9,575 nt of DNA from Flavobacteriales bacterium UBA5871 (GTDB lineage Bacteria > Bacteroidota > Bacteroidia > Flavobacteriales_D > Crocinitomicaceae), in the NCBI GenBank assembly GCA_002432085.1, contig DJFN01000172.1:12852-22426 (forward strand), given 5' to 3'. The position numbers and the translations under genes are program-made. Positions 1 through 8,026 of this stretch are shown piece by piece; positions within the stretch are counted from its first letter, which is position 1, and every line of letters begins with the position of its first letter. The notes beneath the pieces were generated by a model. It saw only the letters and a list, made by a program, of their open reading frames with translations. It made no database searches and had not been told where the DNA came from.

Positions 1-1229
1 CATTCGACGCTGCCAATAACGGTTCCGAGAACGGCAATGCTACCGGAATCTACCTCGTATGGGGCTGGACAGGCACAACCGCTTACGGACCTGGAAACAG
101 TCAGACTTTGGCTTATTCTACGAATACCGCTCTCTGGAAATTGTTGACGGATGTTCCGGTCGAGCTGGACATCACCGATCAGGGGAAAGCAACTGTTACG
201 GTAAACGGTGTTGTGATTTTCGACGGTATTCAGTTGCCGCCTGCGTATGTGAATGCTGATGTTTCTACATGGAAACACCTGTTCTCTGCAGGAACCGGTG
301 GTGATGCGCTCCGTCACGGAATCGACGATCTGTATATCGGTTACAAAACAAACATGCTCTACGGTATCACAGAAGGTGCCGGTACAACGACGCCTCCGAC
401 CGACTGGCAGATCAGCTCAGATTTCGAAGGTCTGTTCCCTGGAGTTTACAATGTATGGATGGCCAAAGACACACTCGCTGAATGCGGTCAAAATCTTGGT
501 GCGTTCGAAATCCTGAATATGAATCCGGTTGTTGAGCTCGGTAACGATACAACGATCTGTGCAGGTGAAACTCTCACACTCGATGCCGGCAATCCGGGCT
601 CTGGTTACATCTGGAGCGGTACCAACGCGTTCACACAAACAATCGAAGTTGACGAAGCGGGTACTTACATGGTTTACGTAACAAATCCTGCCGGATGCCT
701 TGCAATCGGTAATATCGATGTAGACGTGCTCGAAGCGCCGTCTGCAACAGGTTTCGAAAGCTCGATGGTAGACTTCACCGGTTACTTCACGGCAACAGGT
801 GCTGAAAATGTGACCAGCTACAGCTGGGATTTCGGCGACGGCGAATCTATCCCGAACGGAGCTGCAAGCGTTTCACACACCTACGACGATTACGGAACAT
901 ACACCGTAACACTGACTGTAAGCAACGATTGCGGTGAAGAAGAATACGAGACGGAAGTAGAGATCATCGACTACACTTCCCTGTCTGAAAACAGCATCGC
1001 AGGTCTGGAAGTTTACCCGAACCCGGCAAACGATCAGGTAACGATCTTTATCCCGAACAACCAGCAGAGCGAAGTACGCGTATTCAGCATGGCAGGAGCA
1101 CAAATCCTCGCCGGACAAGCGTTCACTTCATCTATGAAACTGGATGTTGCAATGTGGGAGAAAGGGGTTTACTTCCTGCACATTTCCAATGAAGGACAAA
1201 CCACCATTTCAAAACTGGTTGTTCAGTAA
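1..1229 (+). CDS. Lectin-like T9SS surface adhesin, type A sorting domain (5' partial)
   Basis: The reading frame is open from base 3 at the left edge to TAA at 1227-1229 (408 codons), so the true start lies outside; the TTG at 108 is internal. What remains is, in order: the C-terminal half of an L-type-lectin/ConA-like domain (about 3-330, including a FSAGTGG stretch followed by RHGID); a SprB-repeat-like half module (about 350-530, PGVYNVW); an Ig-like module beginning LGNDTTICAGE (about 530-735); a PKD domain with YSWDFGDGE (about 740-965); and a T9SS type A sorting domain (978-1226) with EVYPNPAND and the ending KLVVQ. T9SS cargo of this kind is exported across the outer membrane, and the tail is normally removed by the sortase PorU. 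The role as a surface glycan-binding adhesin is inferred from the domains. The next gene is a close paralogue, aligning over the whole visible length with a single-codon indel. A terminator follows 20 bases after the stop. Confidence 0.9.
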   Translation, partial: FDAANNGSENGNATGIYLVWGWTGTTAYGPGNSQTLAYSTNTALWKLLTDVPVELDITDQGKATVTVNGVVIFDGIQLPPAYVNADVSTWKHLFSAGTGGDALRHGIDDLYIGYKTNMLYGITEGAGTTTPPTDWQISSDFEGLFPGVYNVWMAKDTLAECGQNLGAFEILNMNPVVELGNDTTICAGETLTLDAGNPGSGYIWSGTNAFTQTIEVDEAGTYMVYVTNPAGCLAIGNIDVDVLEAPSATGFESSMVDFTGYFTATGAENVTSYSWDFGDGESIPNGAASVSHTYDDYGTYTVTLTVSNDCGEEEYETEVEIIDYTSLSENSIAGLEVYPNPANDQVTIFIPNNQQSEVRVFSMAGAQILAGQAFTSSMKLDVAMWEKGVYFLHISNEGQTTISKLVVQ

Positions 1230-1248
1230 CCGTTTTGAGGAATAATCG

Positions 1249-1280
1249 AAAAGGCATCCGTTCCGACGGGTGCCTTTTTT
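1249..1280 (+). terminator. Rho-independent terminator of the first adhesin gene
   Basis: A 13-bp stem (1249-1261 pairing with 1266-1278, with one T-G wobble) closes a TCCG loop. The 3' arm runs into the T-tract ending at 1280. It lies 20 bases after the stop codon and separates the first adhesin gene from its paralogue, so the two are likely transcribed separately. Confidence 0.9.
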
Positions 1281-1532
1281 GTTTGTGGTAACAGGAAACG
1301 CAATGAATTCATCGTGTAAGCCTTTTGTTACCTTGTGTAGAATCATTTCCATTCAGATGGTTCGCGTGAAAAAACCAGATGAAATAACTATAAAGCCCAG
1401 CTAACACAAATGTTAATACGGTTGATTATCATGAATTTGTGGTTTTCTGCCTGTTTGTCTGCATTTTGTCTCGGCTGGTTTTCTGTTTACCCTGGTAAGT
1501 GTCCCTAATTTTAGAGCACTAAATTTTACTGT
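1281..1532. other. Intergenic region upstream of the second adhesin gene
   Basis: No convincing gene is present. The stretch holds CAGCTAA-N6-TGTTAAT at 1398-1417 and ATTTTGTC at 1463-1470. Related sequences lie upstream of the gene starting at 4821, the second at exactly the same distance (70 bases) from the ATG. A weak -7-like box is at 1506-1513. A 32-codon open frame (1410-1508) would encode a hydrophobic peptide but has no other support. The rest (about 1281-1390) shows nothing I can name. Confidence 0.5.
1506..1513 (+). promoter_or_regulatory. Possible -7 box of the second adhesin gene
   Basis: TAATTTTA matches the Bacteroidota -7 consensus TAnnTTTG except at the last base. It starts 27 bases upstream of the ATG at 1533, close to the position of a better match (TACTTTTG, 25 bases upstream) before the gene at 4821. 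No clear TTG -33 box is seen about 20 bases upstream, so this is tentative. Confidence 0.22.
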
Positions 1533-4500
1533 ATGAATAATCAATTACTTAGCAAATTGTCATTGCTCCGTAAAAATTCCCTGAGACTTGGGCTTATGCT
1601 CGCTCTGGGAACTGTTACAAGCAGCGCGATCGCACAAACCACCCTAACGATCGGTAATGGTACGGGAACGACCACCAATACACCGATTAAAAGCTATTAC
1701 GGTTATACGTATTCCCAGAATATTTACCTGGCTGCTGACATGCTTGCTGCTGGAGGGGCGGCGAACCTGAACATCACCAAAATCCGTTTTTATTACAGCG
1801 GAGGGGCGACCGATGACTCAAATAACTGGACAGTATATGTGGGCCATACGAACAAAAACTCTTTCGCGAATAACAGCGACTGGGAAGTGATCGGTAACCT
1901 GACCAGCTGTTTCAGTGGTACAGTAACATTCCCGGCAGCAGGAAACTGGATGGAAATCACACTGACCACGCCATTTGAATGGAACGGCACGCAGAACATC
2001 ATCATAGGTGTCGACGAAAATGCACCTAGTTATGCTGATGCATCTCCGGGAGCAGCCTGGAGAATAACAACTACGGCGAATGCGCGTTCACTGTACTATT
2101 ATGCAGACGGTACGAACCCGAATCCGGCCACACCGCCAACAACCGCAGGCGGGAACACGCTTGCAACGGCAAACTCATACCCGAATGTACAGTTGGTAAT
2201 GGTGCCTGACTGCTCCGGCACACCGGTTCACTCACCTGTTACAATGACAGCTGATACCGTTTGTCCACTTTCGACGACCGAACTGTCTCTTGATCCAAGT
2301 TATAACGGTTTTGCCGGAATGACGTATCAGTGGCAAGTGAACGATGGTTCCGGCTGGACCTCGATTCCTACCGCAACGTCTCCAACATACACGACGCCAG
2401 CCATCACCGAAGCAATTGAATACCGTGCTATTGTTGGCTGCTCATACTCTATGGAGAGCGATACGACTGACACAGCTGCAGTTGCATTGTATACACCTCC
2501 GACTCTTTCCCTGACTTCAACAGACATCGCTGTATGTACAAGCGATCCGGCTAACGTAAGCGTTTCCGGTGCTTCAACTTACATTTGGTCGCCGACCAAT
2601 CAATTGTCTCCTTCTGCTACAGCTGACACCGTTACGCTGATTCCGTCCGTTCAAACAACATACACGGTTATCGGAACAGACGCTTACGGCTGTAAAGACA
2701 CAGCTACAGTAAAAGTAACGCCGGTAACTTCCGTAGCCGGAATTGCGACCTACTCGCCATCTGAGATCTGTGAGCCAGGAGCTCCTGTGACGATCAGCAT
2801 TGAAGGTCTTCCTGCAGAGATCACCAGCGGTGGTCAGTGGCAATACCGCTGGTTGGGACCAGACGGTACAACAGAGCTTCAGCCATGGAACACAACAGAT
2901 GATTTCCAGTTCATCCCTACAGAAGACAGCGTTTACTCCTTCTTCTACCAATTGCAATCTTCTTCCTGCCCGCCGGATGACTACCTGGATTCCGTACGAG
3001 TGGACGTAGTAGTTGGTTTCGGTGCTGATGTTGCCGTGACACATTATGACTGCAACGCCGAAGGAACAATTGTCCTGAGCGACATTTTCGGTCAGAAAAA
3101 CGGTGTTCTCTACACAAATGACTTCGCTGACGCCGACGGTGCAGCTGTACTTTCTGGTAACGCATCCCTGACGGCTGGAAGAGCTGTTCTTACACCTTCT
3201 GCAGGTACTAATTCCGGTTACCTCCAGATCAACACGCCTCCGACGACTGTGAACGATAACCGAATGAAAGTTTCGTTCAAAATGACGGTTGACCAGCCAC
3301 TCAGCGGTGGTGCTGACGGTATCACTTACTCTTTCGGTGACGATGCTACTCCGACAGCAAACGGTTCGGCCAGAAACGGTAGAGGAACCAAGCTGCGTCT
3401 GAGCTTCGACTCTTTCGCCAATCCGGAAGAGAACGGAAATGCTACAGGTATTTACCTGGTGTACGGCTGGACGGCAAACAACGCGTTCGGACCTGCAAGT
3501 GCACAAACGGTAGCTTACTCTACGAACACAGGACTCTGGAGATCATTGACAGATGTACCGGTTATCCTCGATATCACTGCGGATGGTAAAGCGACTGTAA
3601 CGGTAAACGGAACGGTGGTATTCAACAATATCCAATTGCCTGCAGCTTACCTGAGCGAAGATGTTGCTAACTGGAAACACCTCTTCAGCGCAGAGACAGG
3701 CGGAAGTGCTTTCCGTCATGCAATCGACAACCTGGAAATCAACTCTGCAAGCGCTGCTTACGGTATCACTTCCGGAGCGGGAACAACAATTCCACCAACA
3801 GAGTGGCAGTCTGGAACAACGTTCACAGACCTGTTGCCGGGTGTATACAACGTTTGGATCTCCAAAGACACAACAGCAACTTGCTCTAAAAACATCGGCG
3901 CATTCGAAGTCCTGAACACCAACCCGATCGTTGACCTCGGTAACGATACAACGATCTGCGAAGGCGAGACAATCATCCTCGATGCTGGTAACCCAGGTTC
4001 AGATTACATCTGGAGCGGTACCAACGCGTTCACGCAAACAGTTGAAGTAGGCGAAGAAGGTCCTTATGTTGCTTACGTAACAAACCCTGCGGGATGTCTC
4101 GGAATCGGTACGATCAACGTTGAAGTGGAGGAAGCTCCTTCTGCAACCGGTATCTCCGGTTCTATGATCGACTTCACAGGATTCTTCTCTGCAACAGGCG
4201 CTCAGAACGTAGACAACTACAGCTGGGATTTCGGTGACGGTGAAACGATCGCTAACGGTCCTGCAAGCGTTACACATACATACGACGATTACGGAACATA
4301 CACCGTAACCTTGACTGTAAGCAACGACTGCGGCGAAGAAGAGTTCGAATTCGAAGTGGAGATTATCGACTACACTTCCCTGTCCGAAAACAGCATCGCA
4401 GGCCTGGAAGTTTACCCGAACCCTGCGAAAGATCAGGTAACGATCTTTATCCCGAACAACCAGCAGAGCGAAGTACGCGTGTTCAACATGGCAGGTGCAC

Positions 4501-4628
4501 AGATCCTCGCCGGAGAAGCGTTCACTTCTTCTATGAAACTGGATGTTGCAACATGGGAAAAAGGCGTTTATTTCCTGCACATTTCCAATGAAGGACAGAC
4601 GACAATTTCCAAATTGATCGTTCAATAA
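1533..4628 (+). CDS. Large L-type-lectin-like T9SS adhesin, type A sorting domain
   Basis: The protein has 1031 residues. The ATG at 1533 is chosen because it gives a clear Sec signal peptide (residues 1-34, cleavage likely SAIA|Q). Domains follow in order: a beta-rich N-terminal domain (about 36-225) of a type common in Bacteroidota secreted proteins; an Ig-like module with YQWQVNDGSGW (about 226-320); a second Ig-like module with TYIWSP and YGCKDTA (about 321-397); a further beta module (about 398-497); a SprB-like strand set (about 499-527); an L-type-lectin/ConA-like domain (about 525-737; GGADGITYSFGDD, LSFDSFAN, FSAETGG, RHAIDNL); the second half of the SprB-like module (about 740-798, PGVYNVW); an Ig-like module LGNDTTICEGE (about 800-869); a PKD domain (about 870-945, YSWDFGDGE); and a T9SS type A sorting domain (949-1031, YPNPAKDQ to KLIVQ). 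The protein should be exported by the T9SS. Glycan binding is inferred from the lectin-like fold, and its ligand is unknown. No enzyme motif was seen. Confidence 0.93.
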   Translation: MNNQLLSKLSLLRKNSLRLGLMLALGTVTSSAIAQTTLTIGNGTGTTTNTPIKSYYGYTYSQNIYLAADMLAAGGAANLNITKIRFYYSGGATDDSNNWTVYVGHTNKNSFANNSDWEVIGNLTSCFSGTVTFPAAGNWMEITLTTPFEWNGTQNIIIGVDENAPSYADASPGAAWRITTTANARSLYYYADGTNPNPATPPTTAGGNTLATANSYPNVQLVMVPDCSGTPVHSPVTMTADTVCPLSTTELSLDPSYNGFAGMTYQWQVNDGSGWTSIPTATSPTYTTPAITEAIEYRAIVGCSYSMESDTTDTAAVALYTPPTLSLTSTDIAVCTSDPANVSVSGASTYIWSPTNQLSPSATADTVTLIPSVQTTYTVIGTDAYGCKDTATVKVTPVTSVAGIATYSPSEICEPGAPVTISIEGLPAEITSGGQWQYRWLGPDGTTELQPWNTTDDFQFIPTEDSVYSFFYQLQSSSCPPDDYLDSVRVDVVVGFGADVAVTHYDCNAEGTIVLSDIFGQKNGVLYTNDFADADGAAVLSGNASLTAGRAVLTPSAGTNSGYLQINTPPTTVNDNRMKVSFKMTVDQPLSGGADGITYSFGDDATPTANGSARNGRGTKLRLSFDSFANPEENGNATGIYLVYGWTANNAFGPASAQTVAYSTNTGLWRSLTDVPVILDITADGKATVTVNGTVVFNNIQLPAAYLSEDVANWKHLFSAETGGSAFRHAIDNLEINSASAAYGITSGAGTTIPPTEWQSGTTFTDLLPGVYNVWISKDTTATCSKNIGAFEVLNTNPIVDLGNDTTICEGETIILDAGNPGSDYIWSGTNAFTQTVEVGEEGPYVAYVTNPAGCLGIGTINVEVEEAPSATGISGSMIDFTGFFSATGAQNVDNYSWDFGDGETIANGPASVTHTYDDYGTYTVTLTVSNDCGEEEFEFEVEIIDYTSLSENSIAGLEVYPNPAKDQVTIFIPNNQQSEVRVFNMAGAQILAGEAFTSSMKLDVATWEKGVYFLHISNEGQTTISKLIVQ
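3405..4628 (+). repeat. 3' part of second adhesin gene, duplicated relative to bases 3-1229
   Basis: This stretch aligns codon for codon with bases 3-1229, with one codon fewer near the end of the lectin domain. After that indel the offset is constant at 3399 bases. Exact matches include 30 bases at 605-634 / 4004-4033, 29 at 882-910 / 4281-4309 and 50 at 1032-1081 / 4431-4480. By hand count the final 84 codons differ at 24 of 252 bases, mostly at silent positions. The lectin part is only about 68% identical at the protein level. Confidence 0.9.
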
Positions 4629-4633
4629 ATACT

Positions 4634-4649
4634 GGGTTAACGTTAACCC
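4634..4649. promoter_or_regulatory. Perfect 16-bp palindrome GGGTTAACGTTAACCC
   Basis: This uninterrupted, perfectly self-complementary 16-mer begins 5 bases after the stop codon of the second adhesin gene and ends 3 bases before the terminator stem. It could be a dimeric regulator's binding site, or in RNA a 6-bp hairpin with an ACGT loop just ahead of the terminator. No second copy was seen in the window. Its function is unknown. Confidence 0.5.
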
Positions 4650-4652
4650 TGG

Positions 4653-4684
4653 ATGGGCATTTGCTTCGGCAAGTGCCCATTTTT
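4653..4684 (+). terminator. Rho-independent terminator of the second adhesin gene
   Basis: A 12-bp stem (4653-4664 with 4669-4680, one T-G wobble) is closed by a C-TTCG-G loop, the very stable UUCG tetraloop, and followed by four T. It is placed 24 bases after the stop codon at 4628, separating this gene from the next. Confidence 0.93.
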
Positions 4685-4795
4685 GCTTATGTCTTGTCTG
4701 TATTGCAGCTAATGTGGTGTTAATCAGATCGCTTTTTAAGCATTGTCCCGATTTTGTCCGCATAGCCTGAAGCAACCTGCAAGCCATTTTCTGCG

Positions 4796-4803
4796 TACTT
4801 TTG
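4796..4803 (+). promoter_or_regulatory. Likely Bacteroidota -7 promoter box (TACTTTTG)
   Basis: TACTTTTG is an exact match to TAnnTTTG, the -7 consensus of the Bacteroidota housekeeping sigma factor. It starts 25 bases before the ATG at 4821, implying a very short leader. A TTG -33 box is not found at the usual distance (nearest are 39 or more bases upstream), so promoter strength is uncertain. Confidence 0.42.
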
Positions 4804-4820
4804 TTATCTCTATACACGCA

Positions 4821-7800
4821 ATGATGCAAATATTAACACAATGTAAAAACTGGCTGGCTGCTACGGCTTTGCTGGTTTCAGGTTTTTCCGCGAATGCACA
4901 GTGCACCTGGACGGACCTGTCACTTGAATCATTTGAATACGCCACCGTTATTCCTGGAATTGTGCCGGGTACCACTTATCAGAATACGCCACAGAACTTT
5001 GCGGGCTGTGTACACCATGGTACGCGCGGATTGTATATGAACTTCCAGGATGGATTTGTCGGAATGGCTTACGATCGTCAGTTCACCGACTTCTGTATCG
5101 GGAAACAATACCGCTTCAGCTTCTGGACCCGTGAAACATTCGGGCTCACTAATGACCTGACTTTCCAGGTTGTGGATGGAAGCGCTGCTGTACTGGCTAC
5201 GCAGAACGTGATCACCAACGGAACGTGGCAGAACATTATCCTGACATTTACGGCCACCACACCGACGGTTCAATTCCAGATCATCACCAACACCGCCGGA
5301 GGTCCGGGCAACGATGCCGGTTTTGACGAGCTGCGTTTGCAGGTCTGCACCCCGGCACCGGTGAACCTGACCAAAACGGACTGTGCCACAGGTGGATCCT
5401 TCGATCTCTTCGATGAATTGACTAACGCTTCGCAGACAGGTGTCTGGACCGGCCCTTCCGCATTAACGAACGGCTACCAGGGAACGTTCACCGAAGGTGT
5501 GAACACCAACGGTAACTATACGTATACCATCGACGGCGGAGCTGCATTGACCTGTCCGGATTCCGTATTCAACATTGCGGTAACGATTTACCAGACGCCG
5601 AATATCACGACTGCAACGCCGGTTTCATCATGTGGCGCTTATACACTTCCGGTGATCACGGGAACGAACCTGAGCGGCAATCAGCATTACTACACCGGTT
5701 CGCTCGGAACGGGAACCTTGCTGGCTACCGGTTCGAACGTGAACACGTCTCAGACCATTTACATTTATGACGGTATTACCGGTTGCTCGGATGAAGAAAC
5801 GCTGGTTGTGACCATCACGGCTCCGTTCACGGCAGGTGCTGATAACGCAGCCGATTACTGCTCACCGGGTCCGATCATCGATCTCAACGATTTCCTTGCG
5901 GCAAACGCTTCAGGTGGAGGTAACTGGGCCGAGACAACCGTTCCTGCATCCGGTACATTCAATATCGGAACAGGCGAGTGGGCAACCGGAACGATCGCTT
6001 CGGGCACTTATACTTTTACGTATTCCTTCCCTGCAAACGGCGCTTGTCCGGCAGACGAAGCAACGATCACCATGAACCTCGGAACGCTTGAAGTGGACCT
6101 TGGAAACGACACGACATTCTGTGCTGGTTCCAGCATCCAGTTGAATGCAGGTCCGGGCTACGATAGCTACCTGTGGGATAACAACAGTACGAACACAACG
6201 CGCTTTGTAACACAACCGGGTAACTACTGGGTACGCGTTGGTCTCATGGGAGACAACCTGATTGTGAACGGTGACTTCGAACAGGGCAATACCAACTTTA
6301 CAACCGATTACGCTGTTGGTACTGGTGGTTCCTGGGGACAACTGTCCAGCGAAGGAACGTATGCGATTACGACATCGCCGAGCCTTGTACACAACAACTT
6401 TGCAGTTTGCCAGGACCACACACCGGATCCGGGAAATAAAATGATGGTGGTAAACGGCGCCGGTACGCCCGGAACGGACGTTTGGTGCCAGACAGTTGCT
6501 GTAAACGCCAACACTGATTACCAGTTCCGCGCATGGGCAGCTTCTGCGCTCAACGATCCGACGGTTGCGAACCTGCAATTTTCGATTAACGGTACACCGC
6601 TTGGAAGCGTATTTTCACTTTCCCCGACAGCTTGTAACTGGCAGCAGTTCTACCAGACCTGGAACTCAGGCGTAGTAACCAGCGCTCAGATCTGTATCGT
6701 GAATCAGAACACCAGCGTAGGCGGTAACGACTTTGCGCTCGACGATATCAGCTTCGCACCGATCTGTTATGCCCGCGATACGATTACAGTAGGCAACTAC
6801 CCGCAACCGGTGATCACGGCAACACCCAACGACACAATCTGTGTAGGTGAAGCGGGCCAGCTGACGGCTTCTTCCGTTACTCCGAACCTGAATTATACCT
6901 GGAACCCGGGTGGCGTGAACAACGCTGTGCTGAACGTATCGCCAACGACATCGACTGTTTATTCGGTATCGGCTGTTTCACCGCAAGGCTGCGTTTCCAA
7001 CATCGTGAACCGCACCATCGTGGTAAATCCTACACCGCATGCCTTTATCTTCATCAACGGGAACGATACGATCTGTAACGGCATGACGAATAACCTCGAA
7101 GCCTGGCCGACAGGCGTTCCGAACTCGACTTACCTTTGGTCGCCGGGTGGAAGCACGGCTTCTGAGATCGACGTAACACCGGCGCCTGGAAATACCAGCT
7201 ACACACTCACGGTAACTTCACCGGCAGGCTGTACAGACGATACAACGGTTATCATTCACGTCATTCCGGATCTGATCGTAAACATCGAAACAGAAGGCCC
7301 GATCGCTCTTTGCGACGGCCAATCGGCGAACATCGTTGCGATTTCCAACCAGCCGGATATGGAATACAACTGGTCGCCGACCGGTTCTACGGGAAGCACA
7401 ACAACGGTTAGCTCTCCGGGATGGGTTTATGTAACGGGTGATTACTATTTCTGTCCGCAGGCCAAAGACTCGATCGAAGTAACTCTGCTTCCGGATCCTG
7501 TTGTAAGCGTTCCGGGAGATATGGAAGTGTGTCCGGGCGAGCCGGTTTACGTCCAGGTTTCATCCGACCAGCCGGGCAGTACATTCGCATGGCAGCCGGG
7601 CAACCTCACCGGATCGGGCAATACGATCACGGTAGGCGGAACGACGACCTTTACGGTAGTGGCTACGGCAAACGGCTGCATTTCCGATCCGCAAACATTC
7701 ACCATCATGGCGTCTGCGGCTTGCTTCCTGTCGGTTCCGAACGTCTTCACGCCAAACGGCGACGGCGACAACGATTACTTCCAATTGGTGAACTTCGACG

Positions 7801-8000
7801 GAATCAAATCCCTGAAATGTTCGATCGTGAATCGTTGGGGAAATACCATTCGTGAGTTTGATACACCTGATTTCAAATGGGATGGTACGGATGCCGGCGG
7901 CAACCTGATGACGGAAGGTGTTTACTTCTACACCATCGAAGCGGAAAGCAAAGCCAATGAAGTATTCAAAGAAACAGGCATGGTTCAGCTCGTGAAATAA
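4821..8000 (+). CDS. Large modular surface protein with type B (CHU_C) T9SS C-terminal domain
   Basis: The protein has 1059 residues. The ATG at 4821 (or the adjacent ATG at 4824) is preferred over the in-frame TTG at 4743: it starts a normal signal peptide (residues 1-26, cleavage ANA|Q) and follows a -7 box. Modules follow in order: a jelly-roll/carbohydrate-binding-like domain (about 28-176, ending AGFDELRLQVC); a beta module with GVWTGPSAL and YTYTI (about 183-257); a module CGAYTLPVI...GCSDEETLVVTI (about 258-333); a further copy resembling the first beta module (about 336-420); an Ig-like module LGNDTTFCAGS (about 427-473); a second jelly-roll-like domain (about 478-649, IVNGDFEQGN to FALDDISFAP); about four Ig-like repeats (660-736, 740-815, 816-890, 892-965), most with an N-W/L-W-x-P core and a late Cys; and a gliding-motility-associated C-terminal domain (about 970-1059: NVFTPNGDGDND, NRWGN, WDGTDAGG, GVYFYTI). 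Such tails are type B T9SS signals that usually keep proteins surface-attached and often need a PorP/SprF-type partner, none of which is visible here. Adhesion or matrix function is inferred. Confidence 0.92.
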   Translation: MMQILTQCKNWLAATALLVSGFSANAQCTWTDLSLESFEYATVIPGIVPGTTYQNTPQNFAGCVHHGTRGLYMNFQDGFVGMAYDRQFTDFCIGKQYRFSFWTRETFGLTNDLTFQVVDGSAAVLATQNVITNGTWQNIILTFTATTPTVQFQIITNTAGGPGNDAGFDELRLQVCTPAPVNLTKTDCATGGSFDLFDELTNASQTGVWTGPSALTNGYQGTFTEGVNTNGNYTYTIDGGAALTCPDSVFNIAVTIYQTPNITTATPVSSCGAYTLPVITGTNLSGNQHYYTGSLGTGTLLATGSNVNTSQTIYIYDGITGCSDEETLVVTITAPFTAGADNAADYCSPGPIIDLNDFLAANASGGGNWAETTVPASGTFNIGTGEWATGTIASGTYTFTYSFPANGACPADEATITMNLGTLEVDLGNDTTFCAGSSIQLNAGPGYDSYLWDNNSTNTTRFVTQPGNYWVRVGLMGDNLIVNGDFEQGNTNFTTDYAVGTGGSWGQLSSEGTYAITTSPSLVHNNFAVCQDHTPDPGNKMMVVNGAGTPGTDVWCQTVAVNANTDYQFRAWAASALNDPTVANLQFSINGTPLGSVFSLSPTACNWQQFYQTWNSGVVTSAQICIVNQNTSVGGNDFALDDISFAPICYARDTITVGNYPQPVITATPNDTICVGEAGQLTASSVTPNLNYTWNPGGVNNAVLNVSPTTSTVYSVSAVSPQGCVSNIVNRTIVVNPTPHAFIFINGNDTICNGMTNNLEAWPTGVPNSTYLWSPGGSTASEIDVTPAPGNTSYTLTVTSPAGCTDDTTVIIHVIPDLIVNIETEGPIALCDGQSANIVAISNQPDMEYNWSPTGSTGSTTTVSSPGWVYVTGDYYFCPQAKDSIEVTLLPDPVVSVPGDMEVCPGEPVYVQVSSDQPGSTFAWQPGNLTGSGNTITVGGTTTFTVVATANGCISDPQTFTIMASAACFLSVPNVFTPNGDGDNDYFQLVNFDGIKSLKCSIVNRWGNTIREFDTPDFKWDGTDAGGNLMTEGVYFYTIEAESKANEVFKETGMVQLVK

Positions 8001-8026
8001 CAGCTGTAACCCTCCATAAATAACAG

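Noticed and set aside
1410..1508. 32-codon open frame encoding a hydrophobic peptide upstream of the second adhesin gene
   Set aside because: No promoter or start signal was found for it, and it overlaps the proposed upstream motifs and the -7 box. T-rich sequence readily gives hydrophobic codons, so it is probably chance.
2574..3506. Long minus-strand open frame (310 codons) inside the second adhesin gene
   Set aside because: It is fully antisense to a well-supported coding region. Its product is rich in Arg, Cys, Ser and Val with no domain pattern, as expected from the reverse strand of Thr/Asn/Gly-rich repeats.
4743..4820. N-terminal extension of the type B surface protein from a TTG codon
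   Set aside because: The extension would place 26 extra residues before a standard signal peptide and would begin upstream of the -7 box. The ATG at 4821 fits better.
3999..4829. Minus-strand open frame (276 codons) spanning the adhesin 3' end and the terminator
   Set aside because: It reads through a clear terminator and palindrome, and a similar antisense frame appears over the paralogous first gene. It is a shadow of the coding strand.
5910..6578. Minus-strand open frame (222 codons) inside the type B protein gene
   Set aside because: It is antisense to an intact modular protein and shows no signal peptide, domain or start context.
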